The notes: a model not told the origin generated them from the letters alone. A stretch of DNA of 64,000 bases from Agapanthus africanus (GCA_030015575.1 CM057344.1:599734410-599798409); one strand, 5' to 3'. Positions 12,001 through 24,671 are shown, counted from the first letter of the stretch. A program made the numbers and translations.

Positions 12001-12215
12001 ACTGTTTAGGCATTGCTTTTCATTTCAGATGTATTTTCTTTTCATGCATTGTACAAAGAATGTTATTAATAAAAGTTGTTGTTATCTCTATATCTTTCGT
12101 CTCTTGTGATTTATTTTATATTGCTTAGCTAAGCTTAGCGTGTTTACTTCTGAGTACATACGTAGCGGGCCTTGTCGCGTCCACTTCGCCGTACACTGGG
12201 AAGCGGGGCGTGACA
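9056..12215 (+). repeat. Gypsy-1 3' LTR (3.16 kb)
   Basis: Near-identical to 1005-4166, ending TGACA at 12215. Visible differences include a rearranged CGGCCG cluster near 9385-9440 and scattered substitutions. In the tRNA-like part (9172-9241) the A-box reads TGGATCATTGG instead of TGGCTCATTGG. There is no coding potential beyond chance ORFs. Confidence 0.93.
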
Positions 12216-12718
12216 GTAGTGAGATGGTATCAATCGATCCTGGGAAGAATCGCTGGATAGCTTCCAGGGAGATAAGCACGACTGAATGTCAGTCGCATGC
12301 ATTGTCTTTACCCTCAGTGGAGGAACGGTATGTTGGAAGAGTTTCAAGCTAAGATACCGTGGCAAACTAGACGATAAAGGCTGGTGACATCGCTATCAAC
12401 GATACTACCAAAGAGGCAGTTTGGGTGTATATTAGTTCATGTGATGAACTAGGTTCCTACCATTGTATGACAATGGAGTTGAGGCTTTGGCCCAGGAACC
12501 CCGGTCCCATCAGTGACCCAGACATATTCCAAGACAGTATCACCTGATCATGGAGATAGTTGATCTCCAGGGAGATCGAGGTTAGGAGAGCAGACTCAGA
12601 GGATAACACGGCGGATCTACTAACAAAGGTCTTTTTCCCAGAGAGAGACTTTTATGGGATGATTGAGTATGAGATACTGCAACCACTGCTACAGATGGCC
12701 CTAGTGCAAGTGGGAGAT
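12216..12718 (+). pseudogene. Copia-1 RNase H remnant and polypurine tract
   Basis: This is the right half of Copia-1, resumed after Gypsy-1. GGTATCAATCGATCC and the following TGGATAGC line up with Copia-2 near 30105-30145. CACCTGATCATGGAGATAGT and the GAGATCGAGGTT stretch (12542-12583) line up with Copia-2 near 30542-30590. No frame is open across it. It ends in GGCCCTAGTGCAAGTGGGAG (12697-12716), the polypurine region directly before the LTR, as in Copia-2. Between those blocks sequence is lost or scrambled. Confidence 0.8.
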
Positions 12719-12895
12719 TGTTAGTTATATGTATGCCCTAGAGGCCATTACTGTACATGAGATGTATATTGTAGTGGATGCTGGGACATACATAGGGAGG
12801 ACTTTCTTGCTCGACGTGATAGTACGCTATCTGGTTGCTCTTTATCTTAACATGTACACTTATTGTCTCTCTGTTACATGTTGATAAAGCCCTTA
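12719..12895 (+). repeat. Copia-1 3' LTR, truncated
   Basis: It starts TGTTAGTTATATGTATGCCC and follows the Copia-2 LTR (TGTTAGTGTATATGCCC at 22777) with many substitutions, as far as the equivalent of GCTCTTAGGA. There the sequence switches to Gypsy-2 LTR. AGGAAG is shared by both sides of the switch, so the exact base of the junction is ambiguous. Confidence 0.75.
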
Positions 12896-15179
12896 GGAAG
12901 TGTACAGATGAATATTCTCGGCTGAAACCGAGACATGCCGCTAGACACCAAACAGGAAGTGTACAGATGAATGATGGTCAACAACATCATTCCAAGGATG
13001 GCCTAGCCTAAAACTGATCAGAACAAGTAGTGAACTGTTGAGCTACAAGTTAGGTTTCACCTTTGATTTTCCCATACCCCCAAGTTATATGTGTAAGTCA
13101 AGTCAGGTATTCAGTAATCAAGAAACTAATGCCAACGCAGGATCAGGTAAACAGGTTTGTCTGGATAGACAACAGGAACGGTCCGTGAGGACTACATGTC
13201 AGGTTTGTTGGCATTAGACACAAGATGAGATAACGGGTCAGGTCATGGTACATCAGGTCAAGTCAAGCAGTATACGATACCATGTCCGGTCAATCAATAT
13301 GTATGTAGCAAGTCAGGTCAAGATGTACACGATAACATAGGTGTGCTCATACTCAGTTACATAATCAAGCATGGTTAACAACGTGATCTAAGCAATGAAT
13401 TAAGCAATAGGCAGATTCACTATTAGCAGTACAGTTATCAGTTGGGTTTTCAGAGATGATTACAACAACATAAGAATACAGTATGACCATTTTGGCCGTT
13501 AAATCATGTTAAACAGTTTAAGAATTTCATGGATGCAATGTTATACGTATACATAGGTTCCACGAATGAAATCACAGTTCATGCAGGTTAAATGTACACG
13601 AGTGTCCGAATGAAGTAAAACGATGGATAAGGCGCCGTAGGCTACATCATCAGTGAAAGTGTAATTAAAATATGTAATTGTGACTATTAGGTTCAATTGC
13701 AAACTATAGGTTCCAAGTTTGAAAGATAAAATGATATATAACATTATTGTACATGAAAATGAGAATGATCGTACTAAAGTTAAATTTACAGGTTTAGGAT
13801 GTCATTAATGAGTAAGTAAATATTGTTTAGCATGTAGCAAGGGGTACTTGCCTCGACGGGTCGCGTATCGGGAAAACGGAACGTAAAACGTCGGCGGGGA
13901 AAACTCGCGACGGGCGCACGGTTCACGGAATGAACCCAAACGACGAACAATGGAACCACACGGGTCGGGGTACCTCGCTGGAACGTCGGGACGCGTCGCC
14001 GGCACACGGGTCGGGGTTCACGGGTCGGGGTTCACGGAATGCAAAAACAGCGACGATCAAGAATTGCAACAAGGAAAGAAAAGAAAACAAAGAAGAAGGG
14101 AAGGAGGAGGGAGAAGGGAAGGCTTACAATGGTCTGTAGAGGGGTCGTGAGTATCGACGGCGTCGAAGAAACTCCGGAGGCCAGCCTACGACGACGGCGA
14201 GAAAACTGCAGATCAAGAAAACTGGATCAGAGAAGGAAGAAGAAGAAGGGAGAAGATGGGGGGATGTGAAGCTCACCGAGGGGGTGCTTGCGAGGCCGGG
14301 GGCGGATCGAGATCGCCGGCGGCGATCCGACGAGGTGTAGGCGGCGTGCAGGTGGCCGCGGCGCTGGTGCAGGGAGCACGGGAAGAAGAGAAAAGGAGGA
14401 GGGAGGTGCGGTGGATTGGTCGAGGGCGAGGAGGCGACGAGGCCGGTGATGGTGTCGTCGGCGTTGGGGCTGCGACAGCGAGGAGGGAGGCGGCGGTAGG
14501 GTTTCTCGTGGGGTTTGGGTTACGTGAAAAAGAAAAGAAAGGAAAGAAGAGAGAATATATATAGAGGAGAGAGAGAGAGAAAATAGAGAGAGAGACGGAG
14601 AGAGATAGAGTAATGAGGTGGGGCCCACGGGTTTAGTGGAGAAATTGGATTGACTGAGGGAAATTTTGGAGGATTAAAATGAAACGGAAAAATATATTAA
14701 GAGGTTAGAAAAAATATTATGAGGTATATAAATAAATATTCGACGGTTTAAAAATATTAAAATTTAGGATTTTGGTGCAAAGTAAAACATTTCCAAATCG
14801 CGCCCGAGTCGTGTCCAAAAATTCGAAATTGAAATAAGAAAATTTTAGGCGGGATCCAAAATTTAAAATGAAGTATTTTGCAATCAAAAAGTATACCCCC
14901 AAAACGGACACACATACGTGCACGTAGCCGTCCAAACTCGCCCGTTTCACTGAACGGGACGAGAACACGATACACGGACGCTACAACAAGGTTAGGGGTG
15001 TCAAGTAGGCCATGATGAATATTTTTAATTTTATTTTAGATGCCATAAATTGTTATATGCAGAAATGAACTGACGGGGTAAAATTACAATAAATAACAAT
15101 CAAGCAAGATGAATGAAATAAGTGCCCCACTACGTTCAAACGGTAACGGAAATTAGTAGCATTGGGTTCGGGTGTTACA
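12896..15179 (-). repeat. Gypsy-2 3' LTR, truncated at its outer end
   Basis: This matches 20732-22776 and extends about 250 bp further (14925-15179), ending GGTGTTACA at 15179, which is TGTAACACC in the sense of the element. About 700 bp of the outer LTR is missing at 12896. A GA-rich microsatellite lies at about 14562-14612. A minus-strand TATATAT box lies at about 14555-14564. The GC-rich block 13850-14520 gives proline/serine-rich chance ORFs. I see no gene. Confidence 0.88.
14555..14564 (-). promoter_or_regulatory. Putative TATA box of the Gypsy-2 LTR
   Basis: On the minus strand the sequence reads CTATATATATTC between a GA/CT microsatellite and the GC-rich part. The same motif is kept in the other LTR near 22367-22376. 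The assignment rests on sequence and conservation in both LTRs only. Confidence 0.4.
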
Positions 15180-15198
15180 TTATACCCAACTACAAAAA

Positions 15199-15218
15199 GA
15201 ATTTCGTGCTTGAAATTC
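15199..15218 (-). other. Pre-PPT hairpin of Gypsy-2 (degenerate)
   Basis: GAATTTC (15199-15205) pairs with GAAATTC (15212-15218) around a six-base centre with one possible G-U pair. It sits between the pol stop and the LTR edge at 15179, as in the other two chromoviruses. The purine tract itself is degraded. Confidence 0.55.
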
Positions 15219-15240
15219 CAAGAAGGAAAAAAATAGATAA

Positions 15241-18200
15241 CTACAAGAAAAGGTGAGGAAACTTCTGCCGGATTTCATCTTCTCGTTTCCAAGTGGACTC
15301 TCCATACGCGCGATTACCCCAAGAAACAAGCACAAGAGGAATCGCCTTGTTCTTAAGGACCTTTTCCCTTCGATCCACGATTTTAATCGGTCGCTCCTCA
15401 AAAGTCAAGTCTTCCCGTACTGTCAACTCCGAATGATCCAATACGTGCGTTTCACCTCGAACATACCTACGGAGTTGAGATACGTGAAACACATCGTGCA
15501 CGTTCGCCAAGGACTGCGAAAACGCCAAACGATACGCTACCTCACCAACACGCTCCACGATCTCAAAGGGTCCAACGAATCGAGGACTAAGCTTTCCTCG
15601 ACTCCCAAAACGAATCACCCCTCTAGTCGGTGATATCTTCAAGAATACCAAATCACCCACGGCGAACTCTAGAGTTCTTCTTGACGTGTCTGCCCAACTC
15701 TTCTGTCGGTCCTGAGCTGCCTTCATATGGTTTCTGATAGTGTTAACCTTCTCAACTGTCTGCACAACCAAATCTGGTCCCAATAATCTTCGTTCACCGA
15801 CATCATCCCAGCAAACAGGTGAACGACATTTACGACCATACAAAGCTTCAAATGGAGCCATCTGGATAGTTGCCTGAAAACTGTTATTGTAAGAAAACTC
15901 CACCAAATGTAGATGATCCTCCCAAGACCCCTTAAAGTCCAACATGCATGCTCTCAACATATCCTCAAGAGTTTGGATTGTTCTCTCCGACTGACCATCA
16001 GTTTGAGGATGATAAGCTGTGCTAAACTTTAATCGAGTCCCCAAACTTTCTTGTAAACTCCGCCAAAAGTGGGATAAGAACCGAGTGTCCTGATCGGACA
16101 CGATGCTCACCGGTACTCCATGCAATCTTACAATCTCTTGCATGTACCGCTCCGCCAAGGTCTCTGTTGATTGACCAACCCGAAAAGGGATAAAGTGAGC
16201 TGCCTTGGTCAATCGATCAACAATCACCCATACAGCATTGTTGCCTTTTGGACTTCGCGGTAAAGCCGTCACGAAATCCATGGTTACATGTTCCCACTTC
16301 CACTGAGGAATCGGAAGTGGTTGCAATAAACCAGCAACCCTTTGATGTTCAGCCTTAACTTGCTGACACACCAAGCACTTTGCCACAAAGCGAGCAATCT
16401 CCCATTTCATACCTTCCCACCAGAAATGTTGTCGAATATCTCGGTACATCTTTGTGCCTCCTGGATGTACAGAATAAGCTGAACTGTGTGCCTCCTTCAT
16501 AAGCTCTTCACGAATATCTCCCTTTGGCACACACAAACGGCTACCATACCTCAACGAACCATCCTCGTGGATCAATAAATCTGCTCGTAGCCCGGCTTCA
16601 ACCTGTTCTCGAAACTTTTGCAGTTTAGGTTCCTGCGATTATGTTGCTTTAATATCCTCGATCAACGATGAATGTACTTGCAGCTGCATCAACTGTCCCG
16701 AAGAATGCGGTAGCACAACCTCCAAGTCAAATCTTCGAAAATCTTCAACGAGCTCCTTCTGCGTAGTTAACACCTGAATTGCTGGTAACCGACTAAGCGC
16801 ATCCGGTATGACATTAACCTTCCCCGGATGGTACTTAAGATCAAGATCGTAGTCAGCCATCAGTTCTAACCATCTACATTGCCTCATATTAAGCTCCTTC
16901 TGCGTGAACACATACTTCAAGCTCTTATGATCAGTAAAAACTTCGACCCTTTCGTCTAAAAGGTAGTGTCTCCAAATCTTCAACGTGAAAATCACAGCCG
17001 CAAGCTCCAAGTCATGCGTTGGGTAATTCTTCTCATGGGTCTTCAACTGTCTCGATGCGTACGCTACAACCTTACCGTGCTGCATCAAAACACATCCCAG
17101 TCCTTTCCCCGATGCGTCGCTGTGAATCACCAATCCTTCGGAATTGTCCGGCACGGTCAGAATAGGGGCGGTTATCAACTTCTGCTTCAACGTCTCAAAA
17201 GCTAACGCACATTTGTCCGTCCATACAAAAGGTACCTCCTTGTGCGTAAGCTTGGTTAACGGCTCCGCCAGACGAGCAAAGTTCTCCACAAATCTTCTGT
17301 AATACCCGGCGAGTCCAAGAAAACTTCTTATCTCCGCAACATTCTTTGGAATCGGCCAATCTCGAACTGCTGCAATCTTTTCTGGATCGACGACAATTCC
17401 ATCGCCCGACACAACATGCCCCAAAAACTTTACTTCCTCCAGCCAAAACTCGCACTTACTCATCTTCGCAAATAACTTCTCTTGTCTCAACGTTTGCAGT
17501 GCGATCTTCAAATGCTCAGCATGCTCTTCAAAACTCTTCGAGTAAACCAGAATATCGTCAATGAACACCACAATAAACTGGTCCAAGAATGGTGAAAAGA
17601 TTCGGTTCATCAAGTCCATGAACACTGCCGGCGCATTCGTTACTCCGAAGGGCATCACTAAGTATTCGTAATGTCCATACCGCGTTCGGAACGCCGTCTT
17701 GCAAATATCTTCTGCTTTCACTCGGACCTGATGATATCCGGATCGCAAATCCAGCTTCGAGAATACCCTCACGCCACTAAGCTGCTTAAAAAGTTCTCCA
17801 ATGCGAGGGATAGGGTACTTGTTCTTAATAGTCACCCGGTTTAATTCTCGATAGTCGATGCACATCCTTCTTGTGCCATCCTTCTTCTTTACTAGAAGAA
17901 CTGGAGCTCCCCAAGGCGAGTTACTGCTTCGAATCCAACCCTTCTCAAGCAATTCAGCAACATGTTTCTTGACTTCTTCCAACTCTACTGGTGCCATAGG
18001 ATAATATGCTTTGGATACTGGCGCTGCACCAGGAATAAGATCAATTGCGAACTCCACATCTCGCTTCGGCGGTAATCCCGATATATCTTCAAATACGTAC
18101 ATAAAATCGCGAACAACGGCTGGCTCTTCACTATTATCAACTTCCATTGATGCAAGAATATCATTTGTCGGCCTAGCCCTAAACTCGACTGGCCCGACAG

Positions 18201-18606
18201 AACTGCTTCCTCCAGTGAAGGTAAACTCAGGATGTCCGGGAATCTGGAAAATTACTTTCTTTACCCTACAATCAATGTGAGCGTGGAAAGTGCCAAGAAA
18301 ATCCATTCCCAAGACGACTTCGTCGCTGCCCGTATCAATCACCAAGAAATCTGCAAAGAGCTCCCGTCCGCACACAACAACTGTACAATCTTTACATTCC
18401 CTACTAGCTATGATTTTCCCATTCCCAGTGTGTATGTCCCAGAAACTAGACAGGGTCATGCAGGTAATCGAGTGTGTAGTTATAAACTTGGATGACATAA
18501 AACAATGGGATGCACCAGAATCAAATAACGCCAATGCGGGAAAACCATGAACGAGTAAAGTACCTGAAACAACTTCTCCTGACGCCTTAGCTTCTTCAGC
18601 TGTCAA
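15241..18606 (-). pseudogene. Gypsy-2 pol: protease, RT, RNase H, integrase with chromodomain (stop codons)
   Basis: On the minus strand the order is protease ([10 protein letters not shown] near 18523-18494), RT ([12 protein letters not shown] near 17660-17625; FIDDILVYS near 17565-17539), RNase H ([11 protein letters not shown] near 17130-17098; [10 protein letters not shown] near 16942-16913), and integrase. The integrase has the zinc-binding HPGG and CLVCQ region, the core DFVTAL, VSDQDTRF and SERTIQT, and a chromodomain-like tail ending RQKFPHLF. One TAA (16641-16639, expected CAA) interrupts the frame between RNase H and integrase. There is no frameshift and no intron at the place where Gypsy-1 has one. 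Otherwise the domains look full length. Confidence 0.92.
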
Positions 18607-19671
18607 GGTAAAAGCTCGAGCCTAATTAGGTCCCTGAGTCAGCTGTTTCTGTCCCTGGAACGGTCTCTATGGAGGCTTCTGAAAATCATCCCTCGTACGA
18701 AGCTTCGACGGACAAGCACTAACAGCGTAATCTGCCACTCCACAAACCAAACAGAGTCCCAGCCTCCTTCAACAATCCTTTTGCATATGGCCAGGCAAAT
18801 TGCAGTAGTTACAAGTCATGCTCTTTCTTCGATCGACGACCACAGGCTTCTTCATGGGTGCTACACCACGACGGTCCACTGGAATACCTCTGCGACCATG
18901 AGCTCGGTTTGGTACAAATGCTGGCTTCCTTACTGCAACTGCTGTCTGCTGCAAACTCCCATTCATCCCAGATAAACTCTGCTACTCTCGGGCTGCTGCA
19001 AGTACTTGTGAGAAAGTGGTCAAACCCAGGGAGACAATCTGCCTCTGTATGTCCACGTCCAAGCTACGCATGAACCTCCTTGCCCTGTCTGCATCGTTGG
19101 CAACTAAAGGTCCAGCGAATCTGCTGAGTCTTGTCCATTCTGCTGCATGCACATCCACGGGTGCTCCATTCTGCTTTAGCCCGATGAATCTCTCTTCCAT
19201 TTCTTCCCGTGCAGTCCGTGGGAAGAACTTCTCCAGGAAACTCTTAGAAAAATCCGCCCACTTGATCGGCTTGGGCAAACGGGTCTCCTCCACGAGCCAC
19301 CATTCTCGGGCGTAGTCCACTAACTAAATGCGTACCACATCAACTCTTTTCTCATCTGGAATCTGTGCCGCAATAAGTAAGTTCTCTGTATCAACTAGCC
19401 ACTGCTCTGCTGGCAATGGCTCCTCCAAACCAGTAAATGCAGACGGACCCAAACGCCTGAAATCTGCTATGGTCCCTACTCGGTCAACTGGTTTAGCTTC
19501 AACCTTGTCTACGGACTGCTGAACGGTCCGCAAACCTTCCTGAAAGGATTCCACTTGCTGCTGGATCAGCCCGGTCTGTCTCTTTTGATTCTCCAGTATT
19601 CCTCTTATCACTCCAAGCATAGCGGCTTCGTCCATACGCCTCTGGTACGTCTTCAAATTCTTACCTGCCAT
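18607..19671 (-). pseudogene. Gypsy-2 gag (stop codons, frame intact)
   Basis: The gag starts at ATG 19671. It has a glutamine-rich coiled-coil-like N-terminus, the capsid core (YAREWWLVEETR near 19314-19279), and zinc knuckle CNYCNLPGHMQKDC (near 18813-18772) followed by a second cysteine-rich stretch. In-frame stops are TAG 19326-19324, TAG 18984-18982, TGA 18771-18769, TAG 18669-18667 and TAG 18624-18622, after which the frame runs into protease. Most could be single C-to-T changes of CAG or CGA. The Gypsy-1 intron site is continuous here (LSRFAGPL). Confidence 0.9.
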
Positions 19672-20025
19672 ATTCCTGAAATCAAAACACCCAACATTAG
19701 CATGATAATAGATTCGAAATATAGATCAAGACTAGAACTCCAAGTTACTTAAATAGAGTACCGCATTGTAACTATGCCGCGGTATCATAGCCACAATTAC
19801 ATAACTCCACCCAAGTCGCCTAAGTCCTAGAGATAACAAGGAATCAGGTTTTCGAGTCGATATGCAAAGGAAGTTTTCATATCGTAAAAGATATAATCAG
19901 GAAGAATATGATTCAAGAATGGTAAAACGACAAGATGGCAGGACATGTTTCCCTAAACACGGGTTTCCTGATTCGCGTATTGGGTACAATACCCAACTAC
20001 AAAAGAATCAACCCGACTAACCTAT

Positions 20026-20038
20026 GGCTCTGATACCA
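20026..20038 (-). other. Gypsy-2 primer binding site (initiator Met tRNA type)
   Basis: The minus strand reads TGGTATCAGAGCC, the complement of the 3' end of plant initiator Met tRNA. It lies nine bases inside the LTR edge at 20048, which is a wider gap than usual. Confidence 0.85.
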
Positions 20039-20047
20039 AAAGAACCA

Positions 20048-22776
20048 TGTCACGCCCCGCTTCCCAGAGTACGCTAAAATGGGCACGTAACATAGCCAAC
20101 CATGCTACCTGTGGGTAGGAAATATCCATCCACAGTCACACTACGGTTGTAGAGATATCAAGAACAAATAAAACTATCTAAACATGTCCATAATCCAAGA
20201 TAATCTGAGTCAAGAATAATAAAATGCGGAAGCGAAAGATCCAATACAAATAACTGGAATGTATGTCCCATAATGCGGGCTCACATCAGGAATAAAAATG
20301 CAGGAAAGAAAAACTAACTACTGCTGACACTCACAGCTCAGCCTGCTGGCTGAAGTACTCCTGCTCGGACTGCAACAGCGGTACAGAATCTGGGCCATGC
20401 AAAACCCAGACGTCAGCGCGTCATGTCATCAAGTAATATAATATGAACAGGGTAACAGGCAATGCAATATAAACATGAATAAAGCAAGAGTAACAATAAT
20501 ATGAATCAGAGCAGTACAGGGTAGTGTGTAGTGGGTAAACTAACTGTTCTATTAGGTTTTCTATTCTAAAGTCTTTGAAATCAAATTGATGAATCGTCGA
20601 TGTAACTCAATAGTATCCCGTACATACCCAGGACCACGGCCTCAATATTCTCGGGCTGAAACCGAGACATGCCGCTAGGCACCAAACAGGAGTGTGTACA
20701 CTCAATAGTATCCCGTACATACCCGGGACCACGGCCTCAATATTCTCTGCTGAAACCGAGACATGCCGCTAGGCACCAAACAGGAAGTGTACAGATGAAT
20801 GATGGTCAGCAACATCATTCCAAGGCTGGCCTAGCCTAAAACTGATCAGAACAAGTAGCGAACTGTTGAGTTACAAGTCAGGTTTCACCTTTGATTTCCC
20901 CATACCCCCAAGTTATATGTGTAAGTCAAGTCAGGTATTCAGTAATCAAGAAACTAATGCCAACACAGGATCAGGTAAACAGGTTTGTTTGGATAGACAA
21001 CAGGAACGGTCCGTGAGGACTACATGTCAGGTTTGTTGGCATTAAACACAAGATCAGGTAACGGGTCAGGTCATGGTACATCAGATCAAGTCAAGCAGTA
21101 TACGGTACCATATCGGGTCAATCAATATGTATGTAGCAAGTCAGGTCAAGATGTATACGATAACATAGGTGTGCTCATACTCAGTTACATAATCAAGCAT
21201 GGTTAACAACATGATCTAAGCAATGAATTAAGCAATAGGCAGATTCACTATTAGCTGTACAGTTATCAGTTGGGTTTTCAGAGATGATTACAACAATATA
21301 AGAATACAGTATGACCATTTTGGCCGTTAAATCATGTTAAACAGTTTAAGAATTTCATGGATGCAATGTTATACGTATACATAGGTTCCACGGATGAAAT
21401 CACAGTTCATGCAGGTTAAATGTACACGAGTGTCCGAATGAAGTAAAACGATGGATAAGGCGCCGTAGGCTACATCATCAGTGAAAGTGTAATTAAAATA
21501 TGTAATTGTGACTATTAGGTTCAATTGCAAACTGTAGGTTCCAAGTTTGAAAGATAAAATGATATATAACATTATTGTACATGAAAATGAGAATGATCGT
21601 ACTAAAGTTAAATTTACAGGTTTAGGATGTCATTAATGAGTAAGTAAATATTGTTTAGCATGTAGCAAGGGGTACTTGCCTCGACGGGTCACGAATCGGG
21701 AAAACGGAACGTAAAACGTCGGCGGGGAAAACTCGCGACGGGAGCACGGTTCACGGAATGAACCCAAACGACGAACAATGGAACCACACGGGTCGGGGTA
21801 CCTCGTTGGAACGTCGGGACGCGTCGCCGGCACGGCCGGATTCCGGCGAGATGCAAAAACAGCAACGATCAAGAATTGCAACAAGGAAAGAAAAGAAAAC
21901 AAAGAAGAAGGGAAGGAAGAGGAAGAAGGGAAAGCTTACAATGGTCTGTAGAGGGGTCGTGAGTATCGACGGCGTCGAAGAAACTCCGGGGGTCAGCCTG
22001 CGACGACGGCGAGAAAACTGCAGATCAAGAAAACTGGATCAGAGAAGGAAGAAGAAGAAGGGAGAAGATGGGGGGATGTGAAGCTCACCGAGGGGGTGCT
22101 TGCGAGGCCAGGGGCGGATCGAGATCGCCGGCGGTGATCCTACGAGGTGTAGGCGGCGTGCAGGTGGCCGTGGCGCTGGTGTAGGGAGCACGGGAAGAAG
22201 ATAAAAGGAGGAGGGAGGTGCGGTGGATTGGTCGAGGGCGAGGAGGCGACGAGGCCGGTGATGGTGTCGTCGGCGTTGGGGCTGCGACGGTGAGGAGGGA
22301 GGCGGCGGTAGGGTTTCTCGTGGGGTTTGGATTACGTGAAAAAGAAAAGAAAGGGAAGAAGAAAGAATATATATAGAGGAGAGAGAGAGAGAAAATAGAG
22401 AGAGAGAGAGAGACGGGGAGAGAGAGAGGAGAGATAGAGAGAGAGACGGAGAGAGATAGAGTAATGAGGTGGGGCCCACGGGTTTAGTGGAGAAATTGGA
22501 TTGGCTGAGGGAAATTTTGGAGGATTAAAATGAAACGGAAAAATATATTAAGAGGTTAGAAAAAATATTATGAGGTATATAAATAAATATTCGACGGTTT
22601 AAAAATATTAAAATTTGGGATTTTGGTGCAAAGTAAAACATTTCCAAATCGCGCCCGGGTCGTGTCCAAAAATTCGAAATTGAAATTAGAAAATTTTAGG
22701 CGGGATCCAAAATTTAACATGAAGTATTTTGCAATCAAAAAGCATACCCCCAAAACGGACACACGTACGTGCGTGT
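20048..22776 (-). repeat. Gypsy-2 5' LTR, interrupted by Copia-2
   Basis: On the plus strand it begins TGTCACGCCCCGC. It is cut at 22776 by the TGTTAG start of Copia-2, so the last part (about 250 bp, present in the other LTR) lies beyond the nest or is lost. A 95-bp tandem duplication sits at 20606-20795. The GA microsatellite (about 22376-22460) is longer than in the other LTR. It has no gene. Confidence 0.88.
20606..20795. repeat. 95-bp tandem duplication in the Gypsy-2 LTR
   Basis: Two copies (20606-20700 and 20701-20795) start CTCAATAGTATCCCGTACAT and include GAAACCGAGACATGCCGCTA. The left LTR keeps only a partial copy of this unit at the Copia-1 junction. Confidence 0.8.
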
Positions 22777-24670
22777 TGTTAGTGTATATGCCCTAGGGGC
22801 CATTATTGTATCATACTAGTTTGTATATTACTTAATGGAAGTTTGGGATATTCACATGTATATAACAGTCTTGCTAAACATGGTAGTATGCTACTTGGTT
22901 TTTCTATCTTAATATGTGAGTATACGTATTGATAGAGCTCTTAGGATCTTGCTTGACTACCAGCGTTGTGATGGCAGTCACACTAGTGGGGGCTGGGTAG
23001 TCTACAAGCACATCCTTATTCAGGTCCCTAGTCGTAGGATTATCGAGACAGGGCATCGATACTCCGGAGTATATTAGTGTGTACGCTTCTCATCCCAGTT
23101 GGGGAGATGGTCTGTCCCACAGCCGTCGGTACGTCATACTGGAGACAGTATACAGGTGCTCGTTGGGTTACGGGTACACCGGACAGGACTCGCAGGGAAC
23201 TGTTGGTTGGGTTTTATACCAGTCGTTAGTTAAACAGTTCCCAGGTGACATGAGTACAGCATAGTCCGCAGACTTGACACTGCTACTTCTTCTCGAGTGT
23301 GTCCCACTGTTCTTAGATTGCTACCCTACCACGGCTCAAAGGAGTCGTGCAAACAGGTAGCAGTTGGGTGCAGTCCCGACCACTTGGAGGCAGTGGCGGT
23401 TAGACAGGATTCATCTCTCCCGGTATTGGGAGTTGATATCGCGCTGTGTCAGAGAGCCATTACGCAAAGTCCCAGGCCAGGGCAAGCGAGATTTGCTGGT
23501 AGGTTCCAGTAGTTTCTCAGGGTGTAATGGGCTTCGCTCCGACATGACTTATACCGCTATTAGGGGACTGATGCTTGCCGCCCCCCTAGGCCCAATATGC
23601 AATAGTCTTAGACGAACAGACCGGACTGTATGGAGATTGTCACATCAGGCTCGGTAGGAGTTCGGATGGGTTTCCTCATCGGCCTTCTTATCGACATCTA
23701 TCTGGGGACCGTTACGTACAGCTAGTGCCGCTTGCGGTCTGTGGTTAAATCCACTTCCGGCGTAGTAGTCGAGTCTCTAGAGTCCCACATAGAGAGTTTC
23801 CCTATTCCAGGCGAAACGATATAGAGGTCGTATGGTTTTACGACAAGGGTTCGGACGCATACGTGTGTTTACGCACGTACGACATCCGGACAGTGTTTAC
23901 TAGCCGGCTTTGGTTTAAGCCAGTTTCTAGTGTCCGGTTATTTGATTTATACAGTCTAAAGTTTTTCCGTGTTTTCACGGATAGGAGGGGCGTTCTCGTA
24001 ATTACGCAAGAAGCTTCTAGAAGATGATGACTTGGGGGTTAAGGTGGCATATGCATTAAATGAGATTAGTGAGTCATATGAGTGATTCATCCATGTCATT
24101 AATGCATCATAAATGCTTAATAACTCATGGAGATGAATCACCCTTAGATATTTATCAAGCATGGTTGTAAATCCTTTATTTTCTTTTATTGGATAAATGA
24201 TAATGCTTGATATATATTATGATACATCATTATCTCATCTCATTCTCTTGCTCACTTTTTCTCTCCTCAAGCTCTCTCTCTTCAAACCCTAATCCTCCCT
24301 TTTCATGTGTTGAGTATAAGGATTAGATTAGACTGCTTAATCCTTAACCATTCTCTATATTACCTAGGTTGCTTAGATTAGCGATTTAAGAAACCTAGTT
24401 ACCTCTAGTTTGAGGTGAAGCTTGTAGTAAAGCTCTCGGGTGGATCTTCTACTACTTAGAGAAGGCCGGAGAGGACGTGGAGAACGACAAGACGAAGGAC
24501 TCAGATCTTTAGGTATAATCACTTTTCATAGTAGTTGTTAACTTCTATATTTGTTGTTAGTTATTGTTTATGCAAAGATTCTCGGTTAGTCGATGCTTAC
24601 GCTTTAAACAAGATCGTTTTTCATTATTCCGCCTCCCCGCAAGTCGTGGGGTGTTGTACATCGACTTACA
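22777..24670 (+). repeat. Copia-2 5' LTR (1.89 kb)
   Basis: It starts TGTTAGTGTATATGCCC, which is identical over about 100 bp to 30715-30817 except for one or two bases. It ends ATCGACTTACA just before the primer site. It carries pyrimidine-rich and AT-rich sequence and no gene. Confidence 0.88.
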
Positions 24671-24671
24671 G

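Larger units (their letters stand above)
1005..12215 (+). mobile_element. Gypsy-1: Ty3/gypsy chromovirus, Tekay/Del type
   Basis: This is a structurally complete element of 11,211 bp. It has two long LTRs (1005-4166 and 9056-12215, each TGTAAC...TGACA), a gag-pol region between them, and a polypurine tract before the 3' LTR. Assignment to the Tekay/Del clade rests on gene order (gag, PR, RT, RNase H, integrase) and on the integrase tail, which ends in a chromodomain-like block ([17 protein letters not shown]). Gag-pol has two stops and two frameshifts, so it cannot act autonomously. The LTRs differ at perhaps a few dozen positions, which suggests a fairly recent insertion. It split the Copia-1 remnant. 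Two introns and a missing primer binding site set it apart from the other chromoviruses here. Confidence 0.93.
12896..22776 (-). mobile_element. Gypsy-2: Ty3/gypsy chromovirus, Tekay/Del type, minus strand
   Basis: The element reads right to left. Its 5' LTR is 20048-22776 (cut by Copia-2 at 22777), the initiator-Met primer site is 20026-20038, gag-pol runs from 19671 down to 15241, and the 3' LTR is 12896-15179. The 3' LTR lacks the segment that would carry the TGTCACGCC end, so the left boundary is a deletion or recombination junction, and no target duplication can be seen. Gag-pol keeps one frame for 4.4 kb with six stops and no frameshift. Confidence 0.9.

Noticed and set aside
14227-14628. 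133-codon proline/serine-rich minus-strand ORF (also at 22039-22479)
   Set aside because: It lies wholly in the Gypsy-2 LTR, over a GA microsatellite and GC-rich block. The composition explains it and there is no domain.
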